From contig JAZGUH010000058.1 of the NCBI GenBank assembly GCA_037893225.1, positions 868,001-932,000 on the forward strand: a DNA stretch of 64,000 nucleotides, given 5' to 3'. The translations under genes were made by a program, and so were the position numbers. Below are positions 22,461 through 35,400 of the stretch, piece after piece. Each line of letters begins with the position of its first letter. The stretch's first letter is position 1. Source of the DNA: Hippasteria phrygiana. Its lineage: Eukaryota; Echinodermata; Asteroidea; Valvatida; Goniasteridae. The notes beneath the pieces are model-generated. The model did not search any database, was not told the DNA's origin, and worked only from the letters and a program-made list of their open reading frames with translations.

Positions 22461-23550
22461 GCAAGGCTAGTCCAACAATTGTAGTCGACTATACTCCTTG
22501 CCTGAACTTGTTCTTGCTTCAATGGCATGGGGTACAAGGGAGGTCATAAGACAAGGTGGGAAGGAAAGGGAGGGAGTACATTTTAGTAATCTTGGGTGGG
22601 TGAGGGGTGGGGGGTAGTTGCAAGTACGTAAACAAATTAACTTATGCTGTTTTGAATGCTGTTGTTAATTATTAATGCTATGTTGTGTATACATGTGCAA
22701 ATCTTATGGCTAGTGTATAAAAGTCATTGGTTGTGCAGAAGGAAATCTTTAAAATTCCATACTACATGTACATGTACATGTACCTGGTCAGTACAATGTA
22801 CATGTACACTCCAATAAAATGATCTTGTCATGTACTGTATTGGATTGACCTTAGCAGACAGTAGAAATCAATTTATCATCTCTGAATATGTTCACAGGAG
22901 TACGTGTAGTTGTGCTTGTAGTAAAAACAAAAAAATTACGCGTTCCTGCACAAATTTCCAATCATTACAAATTTGTTCAAGTATCTTTGTCAGACTGGGT
23001 TGTTTGGTTGTGTTACTCTACCTGGGCCAAGAGTAACTGATCATAAACATGATGAAACATGTTTGCAAATAATTGTGGCAATTTTTGTTATATTTAATGA
23101 TCCGTTCATCAACAGCTGTAATGAGTTTGTAACGTGAACCTTGTAGTTTTTCATGCGTAGTTGACGGACAATGTCGACATGTTCCATGCGTGTTAATGGG
23201 AATTCATCACATCTGACGGAGTTCATGCTTTGCATTCCCAGACAAAATCAAATAAACCATTCCAATTCATGTTATGATGCAGTTTTGAGTTTAAAGAACG
23301 GGGACTTTAGCAATGTTCAACCAAAATAAACTGAAAGAAAATAGATGTTGAAGAATGATGCAAGAAAGAAAAATTGAATTTGATGTGAATTCTAAATTTC
23401 CTCCTGCAAATATTTTTAGACTAAAGCCCATGTTTGCCTGCGCAAAATTGCACAGTATAAACAGATGTCTGAGAAACAAATGAACTCAGTTGCCTCAATA
23501 GAGGGCAGCATTCAATAGTGCAGTATTTTTGTAAACAAAGAGTGCTGTCC
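22461..23550. other. Intergenic stretch, nothing recognised
   Basis: A G-rich patch (22548-22615), a GTACAT array (22762-22808) and otherwise AT-rich DNA. No gene was recognised. Confidence 0.5.
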
Positions 23551-23836
23551 TTAACCCCTTGCGTACGGATGATGCCATATGGCGCAAAAAACAGGGCCAC
23601 CAGGCCGGATGACGCCATTGGCCGCTGTTTGTGCAGTTTTAATCCATTGTTGGATTATTGTGTATGTCATGCTTGACTGCACAAACACATTGTAGCGGTT
23701 CGATTTGGCTGCCAGAACCGCGCCCGTAAAATACCGTGCCAACCCCTTGAGCACGGTATTTTACGGGAGACGTCGGGGTGGCGGCTCTGGCAGCCAAGCG
23801 AAACGGCCACAATGTCTTCCGTACGCAAGGGGTTAA
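23551..23836. mobile_element. TTAACCCC-family MITE, copy 3, composite
   Basis: Outer ends ttaaccccttgcgtacggat and gtacgcaaggggttaa are inverted. The first ~200 bp is a normal family member, but a second, inverted right half follows from 23741 (aaccccttgagcacggtatt), so the phrase gtaaaataccgtgcc appears next to its inverse. It looks like an end duplication or nested insertion. Confidence 0.75.
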
Positions 23837-24960
23837 AGTAGTAACAAAAATTGCTGTGGATGTTTACATGTACTGCATGTATTGTCACCAAATTTAGACA
23901 AACTAAATATTTCAGGTACAATTTAAAAGTTTACTATTTTAAAGACTTAAATACAATACTTAAAATTTGAATGCTTCAATAACCATTTTTTTTGGTGATC
24001 TGCATGTATTCAAGAAGTGAGCACATTTATTGCAAAAAGACGACGACGGTGAGATTTTCAGTACAGAATATAATTTTTGGAAAGCTTGGTCCTGGGTCAA
24101 GTTGCTGCTACATGTACACGTGAAGTTGTAGTTGGTACCGGTACATGTAGGTGCCCGTTGGGGCTGAAGAATTAATTCGCAGTACGTACAATGTATTTAC
24201 TGTAGTTTATTACTGTACATGTGTACACGGATGAAGAGCACAGTACACATGTATGTGCATGTATGCATGGCAGGTTATCTACAAATTCACATTGGGCAAA
24301 TTCATGGTATTATTCTTATCTCATTTGGCTACAATTTCAAAATTGTTGAAAGTTAAGGATTACTTTTCTTATGTGTAGAAGACAAATTGTATTTTCCTGT
24401 GGACAGCCATGTGGAGGCAAGGTTACAACAATGTACATGTACATCTTACGATACACGTGTATGTTATTTTGTGACTGCCAATGAAAATGAATGTACAGGC
24501 TCAGAAATTATATCAAATAAGTATAACAGCACACAGGGACTCTTTAAGGACAGTCAATTCCTTAAACTTGACAGTGAAGAGAATCTGTAATGCCAACAAC
24601 TAATATGGTGCTTGCGGTGAATACATGTATTTTTTCAGTTCAATGTTGAACATACATTTTAGTTGACATGCAAAGATCACATGGAAACATTTAAACTTGA
24701 CGACGTGACATTCATTTCATATTCAGGGTTGATATAGATCAGCCCCAGTGTCTGGCACTGAATGCCCAAGTAACATCTTGAAACCATCACTATGGTTGCC
24801 ATGGGAGGTGATAAAAAGAGGACATAGGAGCTCAGTTGTGAAGTTAGTATCAAGTGAGAAGTGATGATGTTAATAATGAACGAGTTATTAGACTCAAAGG
24901 GGACATGGACTGCAAAAGTTATAATTCATGATACATGTAGATGTACATGTACACATGACA
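23837..24960. other. Intergenic stretch, nothing recognised
   Basis: AT-rich DNA with several gtacatgtac motifs (24113-24150, 24432-24441). No gene was recognised. Confidence 0.5.
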
Positions 24961-25185
24961 GAGTTGTATTCGAGTCCCTGCAAGTCCTTTCAGTTTCAGA
25001 AGTCCTTTCATAAAGCCGGTCACAAGTAACTGAAATGAACAACGACAAAGGAATGCCTTTGTCACAGCTCATTTGAATAGCTTGTGATTGGGATTAGGAC
25101 TGGAGGGCTTGTGATGGACTTGGAAGGACTTGCAGGGACTTGCAGGGACTTGTGAAAAGACTTGCAGGGACTCGATTACAACTCT
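24961..25185. mobile_element. Foldback element (gagttgtattcgagtccctg ends)
   Basis: Left gagttgtattcgagtccctg and right cagggactcgattacaactc are inverted over about 35 bp. The interior includes cctttgtc/gacaaagg and tandem ggacttgcaggga units near the right end. Noncoding. Confidence 0.8.
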
Positions 25186-26991
25186 GAAAGTGACACATGA
25201 TGCCAAGATTCACAAATTGGAAGTGTGGTTGGGCTAATTGGGAGCTAGCACTGCGCTATCATGTGATTTAAAATTTTGTGCGAGCATCATCAGTTGATCA
25301 CACAAATATCAGATGATCACAGAGTGCAGATTCTGCATGATCTACCAAACATGCAGGGCAGTTTCGCAAAAGTTAATCGATCGGTAGATCGTGCAGGAAT
25401 GGGTCTACGCCATCCGCTGATTATAAAAGATGAATGGACGATTAACCATACACGCAGAGTAGAACTTGCGCGATTTGTAGATCATGCAGGAATGGGTTTG
25501 AGTGATCAGTCAATCACGCAAGTTCCCTATGTGATCAGTAGATGTCTGCACCCGATATTAACACAGAAGCATCCCAAACGATACTCCATAATTTACATAA
25601 TGCTCCTAAATGCCACACATGATTGGAACACGTCCTTTGCTGAATATAAACTTTAAAATGAAATACTGACAAGCCCAAGGCATGTTATTTTCTAGAAACC
25701 ATCTTGAAACGGTCAAAACTGTCTAACAATGCCTATTGAGGTTTAAAATGTCGGTGTTCAAATGTCCTCATGTCAAGAATTTCAGAAAAACTACATTTTC
25801 AAGGGGTGGCCTTGTATCAATATATTTACATGTAACATATTTTTAGATTTGTTTTAACCACAAGAGGTTTTGGGGGAATACTTGTTTAGGCAGTCATGTC
25901 CATCCAAGACACTATATGTGCCTTTCAGGTTGGGTTCTGTATAAAATACTACATGTATGATAAACGACGACTTGTCTCAGCATACAACTCTTGAGCATGT
26001 GATTTCTCCCTGAAGTTCCCCTCTCATCTTCATACTGTATTTCAGCATTACAGACTCACTTCTCTGTTACGTCAACTTTCATGAAGCCCTGCTTGGCAAA
26101 CAGCGATCTAAACAAAAATTTCCCGCTGAACTCAGGTACATGTAGCAACCTTCTCTGGAAGCGAATCTATGTAGTAACACAAACTGTTCTAAAACAATTT
26201 TTATTGCCGTGTTGATTTGAAACTGCATTTTTATAGAGATAAAATGTTTTCACTGTGTCAGAAGTTAGTGTGTCAACCTACAAATGTCGAGAACGACAGG
26301 AAAGAAGTTTTTATGAGCCTGCTGTTTTATTTTGATGTAGAATTTATGTTAGAACAGAAAAGAAAAATCTTTCTTCTTTTAACTGTTCGATGTTTAAAAA
26401 AGTAGCCCTATCAGCTCTTCCTCAATGAGACCACTGGTCTTACAATGTACATATGATTTGCTGTTGAGTAAATCTGTCTGAATTTGAAGCCTTGGGTGTA
26501 AAAGGTCTGTGTTTTGAACAAACAAGTACGATGACTATGATGACTACATAGTACGTAAATAAATGGAAACAGCTTCCACAACATTCTTGGTATTCACTGC
26601 ATTAGTCATTTAATTACATTCAAATGCCATCATGAACATTGTGAAAAAAATGCACAACAGGTCTTTCTGCTTATGAATATTGTTCTCGTATTCCAACTCC
26701 GGATATCCTTCAATTCAATATCAGCCCAACTGTTTACTTTTCCTTCAGATAATTGCAATCCATTTAATAGGTAAATATATGATATTCAGTAAGCAACGGT
26801 TGTGTACAATGTATGTACAATGTACTTGAGATAATAAATAGGTCTTTGCATCAAAAGATTTTTCAGTCACAAGATAACCAAACAGCTAAAAAGCAGATGA
26901 GATATTTCACTGCACAACTTGCTACTCTGAAAGGTAAAGTAAACTACATGTACACACAGACATGTAGCAGTTCATGGTCTAGAATTGGACA
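25186..26991. other. Intergenic stretch with a short direct repeat
   Basis: The phrase gatcgtgcaggaatgggtct at 25388 recurs as gatcatgcaggaatgggttt at 25480, within a patch rich in tgatca sites (25287-25545). This may be an old foldback. The 126-codon frame across it has no recognisable domain. The rest is AT-rich. Confidence 0.45.
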
Positions 26992-27261
26992 CTAGGCTTG
27001 AGCATCTCCATGCAGGAGTCGACTCTACCTGACTCCAACTCTGGAATCGGAATCACGATTGTTTTTGGGAGAAGTCGACTTTTTGTAGTAGCCAATTCCT
27101 GCTTCCTTGGAGTAGATTCCAGGCACTGCCTGACATTTCTGAAAGTTGGCGACTCTGATCTGCCCTGATTCAAAGGATGCACCCCAGATGCCTGTTTTGT
27201 GCAAGATGTACGGAGTCGATTCTATTCGGAATCGCGATTTCTGGTTGGAGTCCCCAAGCCT
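26992..27261. mobile_element. Foldback element (aggcttgagcatctcc family), copy 1
   Basis: Left ctaggcttgagc..gactccaactctggaatcgg and right gaatcgcgatttctggttgg..gtccccaagcctac are inverted. The interior phrases tagccaattcctgc and ccttggagtagatt are shared with 32355-32751. Confidence 0.7.
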
Positions 27262-30200
27262 ACTGAACACAATATCTTTATCTAGGAGAGGGCCCTATTG
27301 TAGTAAATGGGCGAAACAATGTTCTTCACATTTCAACTTTGAACAAAGCAGGTCTAACAGCAATACGAAATTGCCAATTCCTGCAAATTCCTAAAGTACA
27401 TACAAGCACACACAAACATCTAAATAGGAAATAATAGCACATTAAGACATACAGCACATCCCTAAATGCATAAATTATAAACTACATTTAAATTGGTTAA
27501 ATTGGCTAAACTCTTTCAATAGACAATCTTGTTAATTTGTATTCACAGTGAAATGGGTAATGACTTTTCCGGTTGGTTTATTGAAAATTTTATGAAATTT
27601 GGCTCTCGCTGCATGTACATGCAGTGCCTAGCATCACGGAACAGGACTCGGAGAGCCCTACATGTACACTGTATGGGTACAGTGTTGATGGTTGCAAAAC
27701 AGTGACATTGAAATCAGGAATTTTTAGGTGGGTCATTCCACAGTTACAACTAATAACTATGGGGGCGAGACATGTGAGATGGATTTCAAATCAAGTTCTT
27801 TGCTATTTTTTGTTTCCTGAACATTCCTGCATCATTCGTGATGGCACTGAAAAATAATATGCTGATAATTCACTGGGTAAGTTGGAAATTACTGGGTCAT
27901 CTTTAAGGTAAAATGAACAACAATGTTCATAACATGGACAAACATTTTTGTATCATACAGGTATATTCTTGTTATTGTAATTAATCCAGACCTTGTTCCG
28001 CTTATATTACTTGTTCAGTGTAGAATTGGTATCACTCAAAGCTAAAACAACCTATTTATGAAATGCGACTTGAACAACATTTATAACATGGAAAGAAACT
28101 TTATGACAAATGTCTGTCCTTGTTATGAACATGAAGTCTTGAAGATGTACACCCTGTAGTTTAAAAAATACTGAGATGTTTAACCTAAGATTGGCCAGTG
28201 CCAATCCCTCAATGGATAGCTTTACATTAGGAACCAAATTTGGGATAATTTATGCAGTTCATTACTACCCAATACATTATGACAAAACATCCATGTTAGG
28301 GACTTAAATTTATCTTGAAGATTATCCTCTGTAATTTCTTGAATACTAAGAAATAAATCAAACTTTTGGGTGGAAAATGTTCTTACAAGGATATTGGAAT
28401 TAGAGAAAGAAACAAACATGGCAATGACTTGACGTATCGACTTCTGTCCTTGGTTCCCTTTAAATGTCACACCAGTGTAACCCTTAGTGTGGACAGACCC
28501 ATAATACAGAAATATTCTACATGTACATGTACAATTAAAATTTGCTTACTGGTATAGGAATAGGATACATGCTGATTTGGTGTATAAACACAATTTCATG
28601 TAGCAAGCATTACAATTCAATAATTACTACAATTATTTGTTCAATAAAAAGCTTTTAAGTAAATATCTGCACATAAATACTGGTACACTGTACGAGTGTA
28701 CATCTGTGCACCTGCAATGAAATATCATTGGTTCAATATTTGTAATCACTCTAATTAAGTTGTGGATAAATATTAGATTTTCTGGAGAACATGTACATCT
28801 GATTAATTCAATTGCTAAGTCTACATCAGCTCGGGCAATTTCTTCAAATGCACGGCCCCCAATTTTTTTTAAAGATTAGTTTTGGCCAATTTTTCCCTTG
28901 AGGGTTTGCCGGAAAATTGACTGGACTTAAAAAGCCAATATTTATAGTGCTACTTTTTTCATGCATGCACATGTGCTTGAGCAAGATTGTATATTAGGAG
29001 TTGAAAAACTACTTGTACATGTACATGTACATATATTCAAACATCCCCTCAACCCTAGTCCCAAACCCCCAGTCCCAACCCTCAGAGGAATTTCAAACTT
29101 TGTAAAAGTTGCCTTACATTTTACAGTTCTGCCCAAATTGTCTCAGGCAAAAAGCATCAGTCAAGTTTCTGGAATTTTTGGTTTTCTGTCAAAAATTCTT
29201 GTTTCTTTGTCAATTCCGAGCTCAATACCTGTAGCTCATCCCCATGCCCGTTAGTGAACAAACTTAACATAAATGCACAATGAGCACAATTTTGTGATTT
29301 GTTGTACAGCCAGTGACTTTACAGTGAATGTATTGACTGGAAACTGCATGAACATTTTCTTTTTAAATGAAAAAAAAGATGTTTCATCAACGTTCATGAA
29401 GGTCTTCATGAAGTTTATTCAATGGGGCATGGATATTGGCACAGAAAGTTCCAACATAATCATCACTTTTCATGTGAATTTAAGTACTGATTTGTTTAAT
29501 TTAAATTGCATGGTACTGTACATAGCATGGACAGTGAATATGGGACAAGTGTATGGCCGTGTTCAGAGCATGGGCCATTTCATGAAAGTTGTAGGGACGC
29601 TGCACAGACAACTACATTTTGTACATAGTATGTATATCTTTCTACAAAACAATGACGAAGTGAACTTCATATTGAATGCTTCAAAACTGTTATTTTCTGA
29701 ATTTACAGGTACACATAAAACTGCTGGTTGTCATAAGGGTCTCATTTGTCCAGTTTCTGTGCAGCTGCCCATAGATTCATAAATGTGCACATTTAGAATG
29801 TAGATTGGTGGCTAATTTGATGAGGACAATGCAGCCAAATAAATTGTGTTTATTGAAGCAAGCTGTTTTTAACATGTAAATGGGGGGGGAGGGGGGGGGG
29901 GGCAGAAAGACTACACTGGCTGGAACAAGAAGCGTAAAAGTACCTACATAAATGTATATACATTAATAATGCTTGTACATTACTGTTAAAAAATAATTAA
30001 TTTTAGAATCTGCACTTTGTGCTGTTTTTTTTGGAAGCTATAATTTTCAATATTGCTTTATCTCAATACTTAAAAACATTGCAGTCTGTAAGCCAGCATG
30101 TACACATACACATGTACATTGTACAGTTGTGTACATACATGTACTACTATCTATTTAATAGGAGAAATGCATGTGGCAGATTTTTCGTAACTTTTTGTTC

Positions 30201-30781
30201 AAACATGCATTACAATTCTCTACAAATATGCTTTGTGTTTGCTCTTTGTAAATATTGCTTTTCAATACACTGATTTTTGTATCACTATACACGTATTTGT
30301 ACATGTACATGTATGAAGGCTGTACTGTAGGTTGGAATGTTATGAACAAGCAGTACACAAATGAATTTTACTGGATAAATGTTCTTTAAACCAGATAATT
30401 AAATTCCTCCCCCCCCCCCCCCCATCAAAACAAAAAAGACTTATTGTTTAATAACTTATTTTTTGGGGTCAACAACATTTTATGGACTTTTCACCCAAAA
30501 ATCAAAGATAAGATTTACAAAAAAATCAGAACCATTTTGACACGAGTCCTCTAAAAGTGGTTATTTGATTTAAATCCCCCTTCTATCTCCCCCCCCCCCC
30601 CCCCAAAAATAAATAAATAAATAAAATAGAATACAAATTTGGCTAGACCCATGCCTGAGAGGTCATCATTAGGTTAATAACTTCCACAAAGGTTTGCATG
30701 TTACATGAATGTCTACATGTACAATGTATACTAACCACTACATTGTTTTGAGTTTCTGGATTTCTTTTTCTTTCTTTTAGG
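27262..30781. other. Intergenic stretch, AT-rich
   Basis: No gene was recognised. It includes GTACAT arrays (28518-28532, 29013-29032, 30299-30312), G and C tracts (29882-29902, 30408-30423, 30589-30604) and an (aata) run. The 169-codon frame at 29273-29782 is the longest here, but its residues follow the AT-rich base composition and show no domain. Confidence 0.5.
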
Positions 30782-31005
30782 TTAACCCCTTGCGTACGGA
30801 TGACGCCAAATGCCACAACAAAAATTTGGCACCAGGCTGGATGACGTCTATATACACATGCCATTTTCTGCATTTTCAATCCATTGTAGGATTATTGTGT
30901 ATGTTACGCTTGGCTGCACAAGCCTCTTGTGTCTGTTTCGCTTGGCTGCACAGGCCGCCCTGGCACCCCGGCATCTCAATACGATAACCGTACTCAAGGG
31001 GTTAA
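30782..31005. mobile_element. TTAACCCC-family MITE, copy 4
   Basis: Starts ttaaccccttgcgtacggat and ends accgtactcaaggggttaa with the family core ttttcaatccattgtaggat. The right half resembles the copy at 5224 (cctcttgtgtc, gtttcgcttg). Confidence 0.85.
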
Positions 31006-31497
31006 CTGGTAATGCATCTAGCGTAGCTTACGTCAATGAGTTTGCTTTTCAATTTAGTTTTCATTTGACTCGGGGGGGGGGGGGGGGGGGGGGGGGTAGG
31101 AATGAAGGAAAATGCATGCAACAGCTATCATGCTTGTGATTTGACTTTTAAAACATAAATTTAATCAATTAATGACAACCTTGCATTGACTACAACAAAC
31201 TGAAACATTCAACAGGTGGTTCAGCTAGTGGTTGGAGAATTTCAGCTCATCCAAATCTGAGTCTACAACCAGGAGACCTAAATGTTGGGGCTCACCAGGA
31301 AAAGAAAACAGGACAGGGGGGGGGGGGGGGGGTAGCACAAGTTCACGTAGGAAGCCAGGGCCAATATGGGATATCCTGGGAAATAATTTCCATGTCAATG
31401 GCTGAATTTCTCAACACCCATTAGTACAGTACAGACAGTAGAGTTTGATCTTCTGGGAGGTACATGTCACAAACCAAATTGACACAATTTCTTTCTT
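31006..31497. other. Intergenic stretch with two poly-G tracts
   Basis: G tracts at 31073-31096 and 31316-31332. Nothing else was recognised. Confidence 0.5.
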
Positions 31498-31810
31498 GAC
31501 CCCTTGCATCCAGCTGTCATTTAACATGTTTAACGGGCCGTGTGGCCAAGTGTAAATGCAAACAATAGGCACCACATTGAATTGAGTGGTCCTATTCATC
31601 GCACTTGGAACCCCCTCTCGTGTGAATGAAAACTTTGTTTGAAAAAGCTCAATCTATTCATTACACTCCAGTCCCATCCAAGAACAATATAGTTGAAGGT
31701 TGAATGGATTGAGCATGTGCAGGAATGCACATATAGATGGCAGCCGGCCAGGTGGATTTTTTATTTTTTTTTACCGCGGCTATGGCCTTCATCTTTATTC
31801 AAGAGGTTAA
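31498..31810. mobile_element. Second TTAACCCC-type family, copy 2
   Basis: Collinear with 6289-6619: gaccccttgcatcc start, aaacaataggcacca, cctattcatcgcac, caagaacaatatagttga, tgcaggaatgcaca, and end ttcaagaggttaa. Confidence 0.75.
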
Positions 31811-32354
31811 TTGCAATGATATTGGGCCATTTCAGCCTTACCCAAAAGGGTGCTATGTGTACTTGACGCATTGTGAGCAACTTGAGCACTGTGAAAGAAT
31901 CAAGTCGTCTTAAATTTGCATTTAAGGCATGTGCTTCCTCATCAATACATGTTAATTAAAAAAAACTTAACCCCGTTGTGTTTTCTACCAGAAAAGTGCC
32001 CCCTTCCTAGAAAAATCAGTGCGTCCCTGGATGCCCCTGTTAATTGGACTCTAATTATGCCACTGGATGTGGCTCACACATACATGTACACATACAAAAT
32101 GCTGGCTTGGACACTACAATATGACGGCACAGAATGGCTTCATGCATGGTCACAACACTACGCATATTCACACATCATTACAACTGCATAATGACCACTG
32201 ATATTAAGACCTGTTCATCTTTAAATTATGCATGTGGGATCTCATTAAAGTTAATACTGCATTTTTCTTAATGACCCCCACCCAACCAGGCCCCATGACT
32301 TGTTAAACTCACCTACAGGAAAAGCTGCTCCCATAAATAACCTTACTGACCGAA
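31811..32354. other. Intergenic stretch, nothing recognised
   Basis: AT-rich DNA without recognisable genes or repeat ends. Confidence 0.5.
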
Positions 32355-32751
32355 TGAGGTGGGCGACTCTTTGCAGGAGTAAAATCTACTCAACTCCAGC
32401 ATTGGAATCGGAAACCAATTCCATATTTTTGAGGCGTCAACTCCTTGAAGTAGCCAATTTCTGCCTCCTTGGAGTAGATTACAGGCAGTGACCGACGATT
32501 CTGAAACTTTCCGGATTTACATTTTGTAAATAGGATTTAAAGATTGCCGATTCACTGAAAAGACCACACGTAGCACTTCACAGAGACAGCTGTTTCATCC
32601 ATGAAATCAATCACGACGCCGCGTGGATTCAAAGGTTGTGGATTCATTGGCATCCGTTTTGTACGTGATGTACAGAGTCAGTTCTGAATGGAATCGTGAT
32701 TCTTGCTCGGAGTCAGAGTTGACTCCAAAAATGTTAGAGTCACCTAAGCCT
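32355..32751. mobile_element. Foldback element (aggcttgagcatctcc family), copy 2
   Basis: Shares actcaactccagcattggaa, aagtagccaatttctgcc and ccttggagtagatt with 26992-27261 in the same order, and closes with ggagtcagagttgactcc..cacctaagcctatga. It is longer than copy 1 because of a ~130-bp interior segment. Confidence 0.65.
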
Positions 32752-34956
32752 ATGACTGAAAGCCGCCTTGTCTGAGAATGCACGTTTGTACATATAAAAC
32801 AAGCAATGTTTTATCAAGAATTGCCCTTCGATGTCTGGGTTGTGCTTCCACCTACCGAAATCAATCACTGCATATAACCTTAATACTATCCCAGATCCTT
32901 CAGAATCCACCAGGTGGTTTTGGAGGAATTTACCAGATTGGAGAGAGTACAACACTACTACATTGTACATGTACACATGTACGTACTTTACGTCAGGCAT
33001 TGAAAGTAAAAAGAATGTGCCTTTACGTTCATACTGTACAGTGGTAGATTTTGAGCAGTTCAGGAAGGTTCCTAGAAAAAAATGCCCTGGGAAGATTTTT
33101 TTTTATTTTTTTATTTTTTTTTAATTTGAAATCACCCAATACAAGGCTAAAAAGCCACTCTAGGTTTACCACTCAAAGGGTTATGATCAGAGGTGGCAGG
33201 GTTGGCGACATTTTGAACTGCCAACCCTACCACCCTTACAGTTTTCCTGGGCCCAGATCTACATCTAAATAGAGGATTCCAGAGAAATGATCCCAATTTT
33301 CAGACCTGTAGACCCAAGCGGGGCAAATACATGTGGTGCAGTTAAAGCGGCAATGAGTACGTTTTGGGAGCAAAACGTACACGTATGTAAGTGAAAACGA
33401 TCACTTACATTATGCAGTACATGTATTTTTCACGAACGTACATATTTGTGTAGCATGCACCCCTATAAAACTCCAATAACCTTCCCCTCAAACGGACACG
33501 TTTTCATCCCTGTGGGGTGAAACTGTCAATATCTATAAAGCTGCGAGTGTGTCTCGGGACTATCAGGGAAAACTGCTTTCCAAAAAGTGCTTTGAGAAAT
33601 TTCTGCTGGCCCCAAAAAATTGGCTTTTCTCATATTAACTCTACTGACAACCCAGCGTGTAAGCAACAGCTTACATATATATGTACATGTACCTCATTGC
33701 TGGCAATGGCTGGTTGTGACATTTCTCTCCCATTTTTTCATTCTATTCATGCCCCAATGACTTTCGTAACAATCACAATTGGCATTCTACTCTAGCCCTG
33801 TCACCTACATTGTACACTACAAAATATTTGTATGTACAATATATGCGAGCATTGTTAGAACTGAACTTTGATGTTTCTAACCTTGACTCTCAACCACGTT
33901 TCTCAAATACCACAAGTGTTCATATTATTCACAAATCTTGTGGGACCTGTTTACAATGTACATTTTTGTTTCAAAGCTGTACAATGTACATGTATGTACA
34001 CATGTACTTGTAAAAGTTTATCCGAAGTCCACTTTTTGTATTACATTGTATTTGCATGTTAGTTACATAGGACATTCAGCAACCCTCAAAACGATTAAGA
34101 TTTCAGCATACATGTATCTAATTGTAATGTTGGGCATCTGCAAGGAGTATACCCACAAGAATTGATGCTATTAGTCATTGGGATGATTATGTAATTAAAT
34201 AATACATGGTGTGTTACAAATGGAACTGCAAGGGGACCTCTTCTTTGACTTGCTCACCAACAGGCTTGATTCAGTATTTGTCACACTTGAGGTATTGTGC
34301 TTTATACATGTAGATGATGTTAAAACAAAAGTTTGTTACCTTTTATTTTCCTTAGTACATTGTTTACAAACTCTTTCAAATTAAAATGTCTGTGAATTAC
34401 ACATTTATTAAGCTGGCAAGGAAATGGGTGATGAGTGAAGTGCGTATAATGAACAAGTACATGTATGCATTAAAACAAATCCATTTGGTAAACATGTACA
34501 TAAAATGTACATTTTTACATTGTATAACTTTATATGTAGTCGTCAGTTGCAAACAAGCACACGCCCCAAAATGTTCAGATTCACACATTCTTTGGAGCAG
34601 TGAAATTGTAAGAAATATTTTGAAAATTGTTGGATTCATGTATCGAAGTGGGAATTTTCTATTTTAGGTATGGGATGACGTACATGTACCTGTACAGTTT
34701 GCATTAATTAATGCCTCTTCAGTAAATGTTCCAAAACAGATTACATGTATGTAAATGTATACATTGTATGCATCAACCAAATGCATCCTGAATGGGACTA
34801 TAAATGTTGTACATCTACATGTATGTGCTCTTGTGTACATGATGTATATTTTGGGTTGGCTTTCCAAGAGTTGGCCATATTCTCAGAAATTCCAACATGG
34901 TCAATGCCCTAACTTCAGGAAAAACTAGCACGTAAAAATCATGTACACTGTACATT
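32752..34956. other. Intergenic stretch, AT-rich
   Basis: No gene was recognised. It holds T tracts (33096-33123) and many gtacat hexamers between 33678 and 34870. Minus-strand AATAAA motifs occur at about 34344 and 34404; these could serve the BICD transcript but lie 1.8 kb past its stop. Confidence 0.45.
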
Positions 34957-35400
34957 TGTGACCCGCTCCAGAAAAAGGTGATATAAGTCGCGCTATGCAT
35001 TTACGTGTAATGGCCCTTTCAATGTCGAGAGGGTGAAATTTTTCGTCAAAATTCATTTTAGTTTTTTGTCTTTAATGACATCTTAAATATCTAAAGTTTC
35101 AGGTTTGGTGCACAACAATGTTGATTTCAGTGAATAAAGTGAAAAAATAACCTTTTTAGAGTACATTGTTCCATTGCATTGTATTAGAACTAGCTATTTC
35201 AAAGCCTGTTTTCTCTGTTATGCAATTTGAACTCCATAGAACTAATTAATATGCACAAACGCGATATCTCCAGAACGGAAAGGGCTTTGGAGCTCTATCG
35301 TGTACCAAATGAAAGCTTACATTCCGGGCTTTCCAAACGTTTATAAAACTAATTTTTCATATTTTGCGACATAATATACCTTTTTCCAGAGCGGGTCACA
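34957..35400. mobile_element. TIR element (tgtgacccgctccagaaaaa ends)
   Basis: The 23-bp ends tgtgacccgctccagaaaaa(ggt) and (acc)tttttccagagcgggtcaca are inverted with two mismatches, followed inward by weaker matches (agtcgc / gcgaca). Length 444 bp, AT-rich interior, noncoding. Confidence 0.85.

Noticed and set aside
25276..25656. 126-codon frame with an internal repeat (AGMGL)
   Set aside because: The repeat is a DNA-level direct repeat in a patch of tgatca sites; no protein family is recognised.
29273..29782. 169-codon plus-strand open frame, the longest outside the two genes' own regions
   Set aside because: Its residues track the AT-rich base composition, no domain or motif is recognisable, and there is no splice or promoter context. 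Chance is the simpler explanation.
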